Source of the DNA: Mycolicibacterium peregrinum
GTDB lineage: Bacteria; Actinomycetota; Actinomycetes; Mycobacteriales; Mycobacteriaceae
Assembly: GCF_002102345.1 (NCBI RefSeq)
Contig: NZ_LQPP01000010.1
Span: 25,523 to 89,522, forward strand
Reading direction: 5' to 3'
Length of the DNA stretch: 64,000 nucleotides
Part shown: piece after piece, positions 46,018-53,867 of the stretch
Numbering within the stretch: the stretch's first letter is position 1
Layout: each line of letters begins with the position of its first letter
Position numbers and translations under genes: made by a program
Notes under the pieces: model-generated
The model's input: only the letters and a program-made list of their open reading frames with translations
What the model was told of the DNA's origin: nothing
Databases searched by the model: none

Positions 46018-46701
46018 ATGCATTCCGACGCGCATCCTCAATCCTGGTCTTCCCGGCTTTGGGAACCGATCGAGCCGACATTCACCGCGATCCTCGCTCA
46101 CCCGTTCCTGACCGGCCTGACCGACGGCAGCCTGGACGACGCGGCGTTCGCCCACTACGTGGCACAGGACGTCCACTATCTGCGCGACTATGCCCGCGCG
46201 TTGGCCATCGTCGCCGCCAAAGCCCCCACGCTGGCGGAGACCGCGATGTTCTCCCGGCACGCCGCCGAGGTCTTCGATGTCGAGTTGGGCCTACACAGCG
46301 AGCTGCTTCCCGAACTGGGCCTGGACATCGAGGCGTTGAACGCGACGCCGATCGCCCCGACCACACGCGCCTACACGAGTTATCTGCTGGCCGCTGCCTA
46401 CAGCGGCACCTTCGCCGAGGGGCTGGCGGCGGTCCTGCCCTGTTACTGGATCTACGCCTGGGTCGGGGCGGCGTTGCTGGAACGCGGTTCGCCAGATCGG
46501 CGCTACCAGCGTTGGATCGACAGCTACGGGGGCGACGAGTTCGCCGCCACGGTTGCCGAGGTTCTCGAGCTGACCGATCGGCTGGGACCGACACTGGGCG
46601 GGGCCGACGAAGCCGCCGCACGAGCCCATTTCGAGGTCACCGCGAAATACGAATGGATGTTCTTCGACGCGGCATATCGCCGCGAACAGTGGCCGATCTG
46701 A
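46018..46701 (+). CDS. tenA: TenA-family thiaminase II / aminopyrimidine hydrolase
   Basis: A 227-residue all-helical TenA protein. Family marks: FTAILAHPFLTGLTDGSLDDAAFAHYVAQDVHYLRDYARAL near the N-terminus with the active-site Asp, then CYWIYAWVGAALLERG, which supplies the Tyr and the nucleophilic Cys (PCYWIY), and a late YEWMFFDAAY segment with the Glu. TenA salvages thiamine breakdown products. No other thiamine gene is next to it. The start is the only near ATG; the leader may be regulatory. Confidence 0.88.
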   Translation: MHSDAHPQSWSSRLWEPIEPTFTAILAHPFLTGLTDGSLDDAAFAHYVAQDVHYLRDYARALAIVAAKAPTLAETAMFSRHAAEVFDVELGLHSELLPELGLDIEALNATPIAPTTRAYTSYLLAAAYSGTFAEGLAAVLPCYWIYAWVGAALLERGSPDRRYQRWIDSYGGDEFAATVAEVLELTDRLGPTLGGADEAAARAHFEVTAKYEWMFFDAAYRREQWPI

Positions 46702-46714
46702 GCACCGGCCGGTT

Positions 46715-46743
46715 CCTCACCGGCGCGGGGCGCGCCGGTGAGG
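46715..46743. terminator. 13-bp perfect-stem terminator between convergent genes
   Basis: CCTCACCGGCGCG (46715-46727) pairs perfectly with 46731-46743 around a GGG loop. It lies 13 bases past the tenA stop and 14 bases past the tpx stop, so it can stop transcription from both sides. No U-tract is seen. Confidence 0.75.
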
Positions 46744-46757
46744 AGGGGTGACGACGA

Positions 46758-47249
46758 TCAGAGTGCGGCCAGCGCGGCGTCGTAGTCGGGTTCCTGAACG
46801 ATCTCGGGCACCAGCTCGGTGTAGGCCACCTTGCCGTCGGCGCCGATGACGACGACGGCGCGTCCCAGCAGACCGGCCATCGGGCCGTCGGACATGGTGA
46901 CTCCGTAATCCTCACCGAAGCTGTCCCGGAACGCCGACGCGGTGATGACGTTCTCGATGCCCTCGGCTCCGCAGAAACGGCTCAGCGCGAACGGCAGGTC
47001 CTTCGACACGCACAAGACCGTGGCACCGGCAGCAGCGGCCCGTTCGTTGAACGTGCGCACGCTGGCGGCGCAAATCCCCGTGTCCACCGACGGGAAGATG
47101 TTCAGCAGCACCGACTTGCCCGCGAACTGGTCGTTCGTGACAGCGCCGAGATCGGTACCGGTGACCGAGAAGCTCGGGGCGGAGCTACCGACTGCCGGCA
47201 GGTCGCCGACCGTGTTGATGGGGTTTCCTTTGAAGGTGATCTGTGCCAT
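46758..47249 (-). CDS. tpx: Thiol peroxidase Tpx
   Basis: A 163-residue atypical 2-Cys peroxiredoxin. The peroxidatic Cys60 is in PSVDTGICAASVRTFN, and Cys80 and Cys93 match the positions in M. tuberculosis Tpx, the latter being the resolving residue. The N-terminus MAQITFKGNPINTVGDLP is typical. It reduces peroxides with thioredoxin. It faces tenA across a shared terminator and stands alone. Confidence 0.95.
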   Translation of the reverse strand: MAQITFKGNPINTVGDLPAVGSSAPSFSVTGTDLGAVTNDQFAGKSVLLNIFPSVDTGICAASVRTFNERAAAAGATVLCVSKDLPFALSRFCGAEGIENVITASAFRDSFGEDYGVTMSDGPMAGLLGRAVVVIGADGKVAYTELVPEIVQEPDYDAALAAL

Positions 47250-47310
47250 GGGGCACAGTCTGTCAAAACCGGATGCGGCGCGGGCGGGCCGGGGTGCGAC
47301 GATGGTGGTG

Positions 47311-48204
47311 ATGATCGATCTGCCCGAGCCGGTGCGCGCGATGGGCAGGCGGGGACCTCACTGGCAGTCGTGGGTCGATGGTCTGCCGAGACTGATTCGC
47401 GCCCAGCTCGACGAGTGGGACCTGCACACCGACGGGCCCGCCTTTCACGGCTATTGCTCGATCGTGTTGCCGGTGCGGACCAGCGAAGGGGCGCCGGCGG
47501 TTCTCAAGGCCGCCTTCCCCGATGACGAGTCCGAACACGAACACCTGGCACTGCGCCGCTGGGCCGGCGCCGGTGCGGTCCGACTGCTGCGGGCCGATCC
47601 GCACCGCCGGGTGATATTGCTGGAACAGCTGCAGCAGCGAAATCTCAACGAGCTGTGGGACATCGAGGCGTGTGAGATCGTCGCCGGCCTGTACAGCCAG
47701 ATCCATGTGCCTGCTCTGCCACAGCTGCGGTCACTCGCCGAATGCACCGAACGATGGACCGCCGACCTGACGCGACTGCCCCGCAATGCCCCGGTTCCGC
47801 GTCGGCTGGTCGAGCAGGCGATCGCGCTCGGCAAGGAGCTGGCCGCGGATCCGGCGGCCACCGGCACCCTGATCCACGGTGATCTGCACTACGAGAACGT
47901 CCTGGCCGCCGACCGCGCGCCATGGCTGGTGATCGATCCCAAGCCGATGAACGGCGATCCACACTACGAGATCGCGCCGATGCTGTGGAACCGGTGGGAC
48001 GAGCTGGCCGGGTATGTCCGCGACGGGGTCCGGCGCCGGTTGTCGGCCCTGGTCGACGCCGCCGGCCTGGATGCCGACCGGGCCCGGGCCTGGGTGATCG
48101 TCCGGATGCTGCACAACGCGATGTGGGAACTCACCGAGACGGCGGATCCCGATGCGGACTCGTTGACGACCTGCGTGGCGATCGCCAAGGCCGTTCAGGA
48201 CTGA
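47311..48204 (+). CDS. APH(6)/hydroxyurea-kinase-family phosphotransferase
   Basis: A 297-residue kinase-like protein. Catalytic loop: LIHGDLHYENVL (189-198) with Asp191; metal site DPKPMNGDPHYEIAPMLWNRW, diagnostic of the APH(6)/hydroxyurea kinase family (PF04655); a nucleotide-binding Lys is in VLKAAFP. Members phosphorylate streptomycin or hydroxyurea. ATG at 47311; another ATG three codons upstream is equally in frame. Whether it gives drug resistance in this organism is not shown. Confidence 0.82.
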   Translation: MIDLPEPVRAMGRRGPHWQSWVDGLPRLIRAQLDEWDLHTDGPAFHGYCSIVLPVRTSEGAPAVLKAAFPDDESEHEHLALRRWAGAGAVRLLRADPHRRVILLEQLQQRNLNELWDIEACEIVAGLYSQIHVPALPQLRSLAECTERWTADLTRLPRNAPVPRRLVEQAIALGKELAADPAATGTLIHGDLHYENVLAADRAPWLVIDPKPMNGDPHYEIAPMLWNRWDELAGYVRDGVRRRLSALVDAAGLDADRARAWVIVRMLHNAMWELTETADPDADSLTTCVAIAKAVQD

Positions 48205-48208
48205 GCGG

Positions 48209-48532
48209 TCAGATCACCTTGTACGTGAGGTCGTAGAGTGCGCCCGCGCCGCTGAACTGCTGGGTGAGCTCGCCCCTACCCAACTCGTCCGAGCGGATGA
48301 ATATCGAGCCCACGTCCTGCATCTCGTCGGTACGCACGTCCACCTCTCTCAACACGATCTCCAACTGGCCGTCGAACGGCAGCAGTCGGTCCAGATCCAC
48401 CACATCCCCCTGACACATCGACACAGCCTTGAACTGAAACCCGTCAGCTCTGCTGATACTGAGCTCGTCGGTCCCCGCGGAGTCCTGGGTCCGGACGGCC
48501 CGGAGTTCCGACAGCTTGGCGAACAACGACAT
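48209..48532 (-). CDS. 107-residue unknown protein with shared promoter element
   Basis: A 107-residue, acidic, beta-type protein without signal peptide (SLFAKLSELRAV, FQFKAVSMCQGDVVDLDRLLPF, IVLREVDVRTDEMQDVGSIFIRSDEL, ALYDLTYKVI). The pattern of alternating hydrophobic strands and an acidic D.R.DE loop suggests a small beta-sandwich. I do not recognise it. ATG 48532 is favoured because it starts the conserved-looking part. A palindromic element like those before two other genes lies 77 bases upstream. Confidence 0.65.
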   Translation of the reverse strand: MSLFAKLSELRAVRTQDSAGTDELSISRADGFQFKAVSMCQGDVVDLDRLLPFDGQLEIVLREVDVRTDEMQDVGSIFIRSDELGRGELTQQFSGAGALYDLTYKVI

Positions 48533-48604
48533 GGCATCCTCCGTTGGATCTTCCCGCCAGCGGTAGCTGACCACGTCGATTCTCGAGTCACCGCCATGCC
48601 ATGC

Positions 48605-48629
48605 ACATGCGTAGTGCGCTACTTGAATC
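48605..48629. promoter_or_regulatory. Shared promoter element, copy C
   Basis: ACATGCGTAG-TGCG-CTACTTGAATC contains GCGTAG-N4-CTAC-TTGAA, as in copies A and B but with a different spacer. GCGTAG begins 77 bases upstream of the 107-residue gene's start codon, almost the same distance as in the other two. Confidence 0.45.
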
Positions 48630-48692
48630 TGTTCGTCGGAGGTTGCTGCGCTGAGCCTCGCGGCGCCCCACTCGAGGAGGCATCAGAGCAGT

Positions 48693-49664
48693 TCAGGACG
48701 CGGAAATGGCACGCTGAAGGCGCTCGCGCCACCACGCCAGCCGGGCCGGGTCGGTGACCGCGTACCGCTCGAGTCGGTCGAGCTGCGGCGCGGGCGGCAT
48801 CGGCGCCACCGGCAGATAGCCATCGACAGTGACCAGAGACCGCGAATCCGCGACGACATCGCCGGCGAGGAATCCCCTGGTTCCCAACTCACACGCGAAC
48901 GCCAACTCGGGTAACGCCCCCGCCAGCGCGAGCCCCGCCCCGAGTCCGATCGTCGTCTCCAGCGTCGAGGTGACCACACACGGCAACCCGCAGGACTCGG
49001 CAACCCGCAACGCCCGCCGGGCCCCACCCAGCGGACCGGTGGCGAGCACCGCGATGTCGGCCGCCTCGCCGAGGCGCAGGCCCATCGGATCGTCGGATTC
49101 GCGGATCGACTCCCCGACCGCGACGGGCACCTCGACCCTCCGCCTGACCTGCGCCAACTCGTCGACCGTCGGGCATGGCTGGGTGACAAACTCCAGGCCG
49201 CCGGCCACCCGGTCGAGTGCACCGATGGCAGCGACCGCGGTGTCCGCATCCCACCGCCCCTTCGCGTCGCACCGCAGGACACCACCCGCACCAAGCCCGT
49301 CGCGCACGGCACGGACCCGCTCGAGGTCCTCCGCCAATCCTCCGACACCCACTTCGACCGCCGCAGTCCGACAACCCGATGCGGCGGCAATTTCGCGGGC
49401 CCGTGCGGCGTCCACGGCGGGAATCGTGATTGCGATGGGCACTCGGCCACGCACCGGATCGGGCCAGCCGACAGTTCCCGGCTCGGTGGCCGACGTCAGC
49501 CAGCGGGTCAGCGTGCCCTCGTGCGGCAGCGGACTGAACTCTCCCCACCCCTGTGGGCCTTCGATCAGCATTCCCTCGCGAACGGTGAGCCCACCGACCG
49601 GCTCGATGGTCGGGATGGCGAAAACCGGCGCACGGTCGAAGTCGATGAGGGTCTGCACAACCAC
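48693..49664 (-). CDS. MenC-like enolase-superfamily protein lacking catalytic residues
   Basis: A 323-residue protein with the o-succinylbenzoate synthase layout: EGPQGWGEFSPL near the N-terminus, then barrel segments. Compared with M. tuberculosis MenC as I recall it, the KxK motif (AKVKV) is AVEVG (Ala102, Glu104), the metal Glu of LEQPC is Thr161, the Asp in ADESIR is Gly184 and the late Lys (VLKVA) is Ala208. Only Asp133 remains. The frame is intact. It may be a repurposed or dying paralogue; the cell should have a true MenC elsewhere, as menaquinone is essential. Confidence 0.8.
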   Translation of the reverse strand: MVVQTLIDFDRAPVFAIPTIEPVGGLTVREGMLIEGPQGWGEFSPLPHEGTLTRWLTSATEPGTVGWPDPVRGRVPIAITIPAVDAARAREIAAASGCRTAAVEVGVGGLAEDLERVRAVRDGLGAGGVLRCDAKGRWDADTAVAAIGALDRVAGGLEFVTQPCPTVDELAQVRRRVEVPVAVGESIRESDDPMGLRLGEAADIAVLATGPLGGARRALRVAESCGLPCVVTSTLETTIGLGAGLALAGALPELAFACELGTRGFLAGDVVADSRSLVTVDGYLPVAPMPPAPQLDRLERYAVTDPARLAWWRERLQRAISAS

Positions 49665-49746
49665 GTGACGCTAGCGGACCGAACCGGGCGTGGGCAGACA
49701 ACCCGCGGCTTAGACTGCGCCCGTAGGTCCGAAAGAGGTGCGGCTC

Positions 49747-50013
49747 ATGAGGAGACAACCAATGACGAGCGCAGTGTGGCGCGGGGTGTTCACCGTGGTG
49801 TCGGCCGCGGTGCTGTCGGCCGGGTCGATGGCGGTGGCCACGATCGTGACGCCGGCCCCGAGCTCGGCCTGCCCGCCCGGGGAAACCGGCGTCACCAACG
49901 GTTGTTCGCCTTTCTGCATACCGGGCCGGCAGCTCGACACCGCGACCGGGCTGTGCCTGCCGGTGCCGCCTACCCCGCCGGCTCCGAATGGCGTTGCGAC
50001 ACCGCTTTTCTAA
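49747..50013 (+). CDS. Small exported Cys/Pro-rich protein
   Basis: An 88-residue protein. Residues about 1-42 are a signal peptide (RRQPMTSAVWRGVFTVVSAAVLSAG...), followed by SSACPPGETGVTNGCSPFC, IPGRQLDTATGLCLP and a PPTPPAPNG tail. The cysteines (four in about 30 residues) probably form disulfides. It resembles in composition the WWDP-repeat protein at 55412. Start 49747 follows AGAGG. Function unknown. Confidence 0.65.
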   Translation: MRRQPMTSAVWRGVFTVVSAAVLSAGSMAVATIVTPAPSSACPPGETGVTNGCSPFCIPGRQLDTATGLCLPVPPTPPAPNGVATPLF

Positions 50014-50031
50014 GCCGATACGCTGGGCGAC

Positions 50032-50694
50032 ATGGCGCAGGTACTGACGGTCAACGTGGCCCATCCACGACCAAACACAGCCGAGGGCCGCGCAGTCACC
50101 GGCATCGACAAGCGTCCCGTCGACGCGGCGGTCGCGGTACGCGCGCCCGGCCCGATGCACGGCGGGCTCGGCAGCGGGCTCGTCGGCGACACGATCGGCG
50201 ACCAACAGTTCCACGGCGGCGACGATCAGGCGGTGTACGCCTACGCCCGCGAGGATCTCGACAGCTGGCAGACCGAGCTGGACCGGGAGATCGCCAACGG
50301 TGCGTTCGGCGAGAACCTGACGACCGCGGGCGTCGATGTCACCAACGCCGTCATCGGTGAACGGTGGCGGGTCGGTGCCCACGGGCTCGAGCTCGAGGTG
50401 TCCCGGCCCCGCATCCCCTGCCGGACGTTCGCAAACTGGCTGCAGATCAATGGATGGGTGAAAACCTTTACCCGGACGGCGATCCCGGGTGCGTATCTGC
50501 GCCTGGTGACGCCTGGACCGGTATCCGCCGGCGACGAGATCGTGGTGACCGATCGGCCCGACCATGACATCACCGTCGGGTTCGTGTTCCGGGCGCTGAC
50601 CCTGGAGCCACAGCATCTCCCCACGATCCTGCAGGCTCCTGCCCTGCCGGAACCCCTCCGGGAACTCGCCGAACGCCGCACCGCCTCCAGCTGA
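50032..50694 (+). CDS. MOSC-domain protein (YiiM-like)
   Basis: A 220-residue protein with a MOSC fold. Motifs: GDTIGDQQFHGGDDQAVYAYAREDLDSW, FGENLTTAGVDVTNAVIGERWRVG and the conserved cysteine in SRPRIPCRTFANWL, which in MOSC proteins handles molybdenum cofactor or an N-hydroxylated substrate. The YiiM branch detoxifies base analogues. It follows the small exported protein gene by 18 bases. Confidence 0.85.
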   Translation: MAQVLTVNVAHPRPNTAEGRAVTGIDKRPVDAAVAVRAPGPMHGGLGSGLVGDTIGDQQFHGGDDQAVYAYAREDLDSWQTELDREIANGAFGENLTTAGVDVTNAVIGERWRVGAHGLELEVSRPRIPCRTFANWLQINGWVKTFTRTAIPGAYLRLVTPGPVSAGDEIVVTDRPDHDITVGFVFRALTLEPQHLPTILQAPALPEPLRELAERRTASS

Positions 50695-50721
50695 TCGGCC
50701 CGGCCCTGCCTGTGGGACAGG

Positions 50722-51375
50722 CTATTCCGGCCACTTGTTGGCGAGGATCACCTCGACGAAATCCTCCCGCACGAAAGTGTCGTCGAAGTGGGACAGCACG
50801 TCGGCGTTGACGGTGCCGAAGGTCGACCCGGGGCGCTGCTGTACCCCGTCGGTGAATGCCTGCAGGATGCGGTTCTTGAAGTCGGGCCGCGGATGCGCCG
50901 CGGTGACGGCACTCAGATCTTCCGGCGTCAGGTTGTCGAGGCCGATTCCGAGCACATCGGTTTCGACGCCGGCTGTCACCAGCGCAATCTCAGGCTCAAG
51001 GAACTCGGGCACCCCCGGCGTGGTGTGCAGTGCGATGCCCAGCCAGACCTTGCGCGCGGCGGCCTCGTCAACCCCGCGCCGCAAAAGGAAGTCCCGTGCG
51101 GCGTCGGCGCCGTCGACCTCGAAGCGCAGTTGTGAAGACGTGCGGTAGCCGTCGGTCAACCCGATGTCGTGGAACATCGCGCCGACGTACAGCAGCTCAA
51201 GGTCTGGCTGCAGGCCTCGGCGCAGGCCCTGTAGCGCGCCGAAGTAGAACACCCGGCGGGAGTGATGGAACAGCAGGTCGTCCTCGACATCGCGGATGTA
51301 CTCGGTGGTCTCGCGCACCAGCGCGGTGTCCGGCAGTTCGATCCCGGCGATATTGCCGGTCAGTGATGTTGTCAT
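50722..51375 (-). CDS. HD-domain protein of the cyanamide-hydratase type
   Basis: A 217-residue HD phosphohydrolase-fold protein. Metal ligands: FHHSRRVFYFGAL (first His), LLYVGAMFHDIGLTDGY (His-Asp) and IALHTT (later His). The HSxRV..FG and HDIG-T-D patterns, followed by RFEVDGADAARDFLL, match cyanamide hydratase-like proteins, which turn cyanamide into urea. The gene is followed upstream by the cupin gene (22 bases), and both are divergent from the GlxA regulator. Actual substrate not known. Confidence 0.82.
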   Translation of the reverse strand: MTTSLTGNIAGIELPDTALVRETTEYIRDVEDDLLFHHSRRVFYFGALQGLRRGLQPDLELLYVGAMFHDIGLTDGYRTSSQLRFEVDGADAARDFLLRRGVDEAAARKVWLGIALHTTPGVPEFLEPEIALVTAGVETDVLGIGLDNLTPEDLSAVTAAHPRPDFKNRILQAFTDGVQQRPGSTFGTVNADVLSHFDDTFVREDFVEVILANKWPE

Positions 51376-51397
51376 GGATGTCTCCTTCGGATTCGAC

Positions 51398-51940
51398 TCA
51401 ATGGGTGGGTGGGTTGAGGTGATAGCGGGCCACGATGTCGGCGAACCATTCCGGCACCCCGTAGGTGAGGCCGTACTTGTTCGAGAGTTCGATGAACTCG
51501 GCGGTGGTGTGCAGGGGCGGGCTGTCCGGCTCGGGTTCGCCGGCTGAGGTCAGCAGCTCACCGAGTTCGCGGAAGTAGTTCTCGAAACCGTTTCCTGGCG
51601 TGATCACTTCGATGATGCGACCCGGCGTCGAACCCGCGTTCCACATGGCGTGCATCTGCCCGCGCGGCTTCGTGATGTAACCGCCCGGTCCCAGGACCAC
51701 TTCATTGTCGTCCGAACGGAACCCGATCTCGCCGGACAACACGATCGAGTGCTCGTCCTCGTTGGTATGGCGGTGCGCCGCGGTGATCATGCCGACCGCG
51801 AAGGGATGCTCGACAATCGAGACCAGGCCGCCGGTGGTGCGGCCGGTGAGCTTGAAAACCGCCCCGAAGCCAGGGATTTCAGCCGAATCCCCGGCCCCGG
51901 GCTGGACCACTGTGACGGTTGCGCCTGTGGTGGATGACAT
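51398..51940 (-). CDS. Cupin-domain protein
   Basis: A 180-residue single-domain cupin. Motif 1 is GMITAAHRHTNEDEHSIVLSGEIGF, with HxH...E metal ligands; motif 2 is PRGQMHAMWNAG with a His. Start 51940 follows AAGGAGG closely. The C-terminus, after residue 120, is helical. It is in an operon with the HD protein, both probably under the divergent GlxA-type regulator. Whether it is a dioxygenase or a sensor is not clear. Confidence 0.85.
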   Translation of the reverse strand: MSSTTGATVTVVQPGAGDSAEIPGFGAVFKLTGRTTGGLVSIVEHPFAVGMITAAHRHTNEDEHSIVLSGEIGFRSDDNEVVLGPGGYITKPRGQMHAMWNAGSTPGRIIEVITPGNGFENYFRELGELLTSAGEPEPDSPPLHTTAEFIELSNKYGLTYGVPEWFADIVARYHLNPPTH

Positions 51941-52041
51941 GTGAACCTCCTTGTCGGCGTGCAACCAGTCTGCGCCGCGACCCAACCCCCCGAGCATGTC
52001 CGATCTGCCATCTTTCCCACAAAAAGCGACACAATGGATGC

Positions 52042-53013
52042 ATGGCACAGGTTGGGGAACCACGGGAGATCGTGATCGTCGTCTTCGACGGGATGAAACT
52101 GCTGGATGCCGCCGGGCCCGCTGAGGTCTTCGCCGAGGCCAACCGGTTCGGCGCCGACTACCGACTGCGGTTCGCCTCGGTCGACGGCGCCGACGTCATC
52201 ACCTCGATCGGCACGAGGTTCGCGGTGACCGATCGAATCGCGGAGATCGACCGCGTGGACACCGTATTGGTCTCCGGCGGAGACAATCTCGTGGGCCGGC
52301 CGATCGATCCGAGCCTGGTGGCAGCACTACGGGACATGCCCACTCGCACCCGGCGGCTCGCGTCCATCTGCACCGGCTCCTTCATACTCGCCGAGGCCGG
52401 CCTGCTCGACGGCCACCGGGCCACCACGCACTGGCGGCACGCACGACTGCTCGCGCGTGCCTATCCCACGATCTCCGTCGAACCCGACGCCATCTTCGTC
52501 CGCGACGGGGCCGTCTACACGTCAGCGGGAGTATCGGCGGGCATCGATCTGGCGTTGGCACTGGTGGAGTCGGACTACGGCGCTGAACTGGTGCGCGACG
52601 TCGCCCGGTCACTGGTCGTATATCTCAAGCGAGCCGGCGGCCAGTCACAGTTCTCGACGCTGGTCGAGGCCGACGCGCCGGCAGAGTCGGCGCTGCGTCA
52701 GGTCACCGAGATGATCGCGGCCGACCCGACGGCCGACCACAGCGTGAAAAGCCTTGCCGCACTGGCCTCGTTGAGTACTCGACAGCTGACCCGGCTGTTT
52801 CAAGCTGAGCTGGGCACCACACCGGCGCGCTACGTCGAAACTGTGCGGATCGATGTCGCACGAGCAGCCCTCGACGCGGGACGCCAGGTGGGAGAAACCG
52901 CCCGCCTGGCCGGTTTCGGGAGCGCCGAGACCCTCCGGCGGGTGTTCGTCAACCACCTCGGGGTGTCACCCCGTGCCTACCGCGACCGCTTCCGCACCAC
53001 CTCCGGCGGCTGA
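52042..53013 (+). CDS. GlxA-family transcriptional regulator (DJ-1/PfpI plus AraC HTH)
   Basis: A 323-residue regulator. The N-terminal domain (1-185) is DJ-1/PfpI-like: IVIVVFDGMKLLDAAGPAEVFAEANRF and RLASICTGSFILAEAGLLDG. The C-terminal domain is AraC-type: SVKSLAALASLSTRQLTRLFQAELGTTPARYVETVRIDVARAALDAG and FGSAETLRRVFVNHLGVSPRAYRDRF. Divergence from the cupin-HD operon, with 101 bases between starts, suggests it controls that operon. Its inducer is not known. Confidence 0.88.
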   Translation: MAQVGEPREIVIVVFDGMKLLDAAGPAEVFAEANRFGADYRLRFASVDGADVITSIGTRFAVTDRIAEIDRVDTVLVSGGDNLVGRPIDPSLVAALRDMPTRTRRLASICTGSFILAEAGLLDGHRATTHWRHARLLARAYPTISVEPDAIFVRDGAVYTSAGVSAGIDLALALVESDYGAELVRDVARSLVVYLKRAGGQSQFSTLVEADAPAESALRQVTEMIAADPTADHSVKSLAALASLSTRQLTRLFQAELGTTPARYVETVRIDVARAALDAGRQVGETARLAGFGSAETLRRVFVNHLGVSPRAYRDRFRTTSGG

Positions 53014-53022
53014 GCACCGCGC

Positions 53023-53712
53023 TCAGACCCAGCGCGGAAGTTCCTTGCCGATCAGCGGAGCGATCTTGTCCGCCATGTAGGCGTGGCCGGCGTCGGTCGG
53101 GTGGATGCCGTCCGCCCCGATCAGCTCCGGATTGTCGAAGAACCAGCGTTCGGCGATCGGATCGACGAACATGGCCCCCACCTGCCGGGCCTGATCGCGC
53201 AGGATATCGCGAACGCCGAGCAGATTCGGCGGGACATCGGCGTTCACCCATGGCGGCCCGATCACCAGCATCCGAGCGGTGGGAGCGGCCTGCCGCGCCA
53301 TCGTCAACGCATCGTGGCTCAACCGCGTCACCGCACCCAGGTCGGCGTCCTTGTCGTTGCGTGAACCGAAGAAAACGATCAACGCATCGTCGGGCTGCAC
53401 CGCCCGTGGCGTCAGGTCGGCGAAGACGCTGCCGCGGTTACCGCGCGCCTCATAGCCTGCGCCCCCTTCGGCCACCACATCGGCGTCGACCTGCACACCG
53501 CGCTGCGCCAATTTCTGCCAGGCCAGCGGAGCCCAGTTCCTCGGCCCCATGCCACCCTCGGCGGGCATACCAGTGGTGTAGGAGTCTCCGATCACCGCGA
53601 TGTGGCTGATCTGAGGATCCAGGCCGGAGGTGACAAAGCGCCGCTGAGGGGCCTGCGCGAACAGCCCCACCAGGAGGGCGAGCGAGACGATGAAAGTGGT
53701 CAGACGACTCAC
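53023..53712 (-). CDS. Exported SGNH/GDSL hydrolase
   Basis: A 229-residue secreted esterase. GTG 53712 has GGAGG 6 bases upstream; another GTG at 53724 is less good. The N-terminus SRLTTFIVSLALLVGLFAQAP is a signal anchor or signal peptide. Block I: HIAVIGDSYTTGMPA with the Ser nucleophile; block III FFGSRNDKD; block V ADGIHPTDAGHAYMA with the catalytic Asp and His. It likely removes acetyl or acyl groups from envelope carbohydrates. An O-acyltransferase gene lies 156 bases upstream on the same strand. Confidence 0.87.
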   Translation of the reverse strand: MSRLTTFIVSLALLVGLFAQAPQRRFVTSGLDPQISHIAVIGDSYTTGMPAEGGMGPRNWAPLAWQKLAQRGVQVDADVVAEGGAGYEARGNRGSVFADLTPRAVQPDDALIVFFGSRNDKDADLGAVTRLSHDALTMARQAAPTARMLVIGPPWVNADVPPNLLGVRDILRDQARQVGAMFVDPIAERWFFDNPELIGADGIHPTDAGHAYMADKIAPLIGKELPRWV

Positions 53713-53867
53713 TGCAACCTCCACTGCCGGCGAGACCCAATTCGTCCCGGACCGCGATACCGAGACAGCCTAAGGTGTGAACCTGGGCCGTAGATAGGCG
53801 GCTGGTGACACAGCGATAACAAGGGCATAACAACCTGTCGCGCAGCGGGTTTGGATGGTTACAGCGG

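Noticed and set aside
49738..49746. GTG start for the small Cys/Pro-rich protein
   Set aside because: The ATG three codons later has a better spaced AGAGG site and keeps the same signal peptide.
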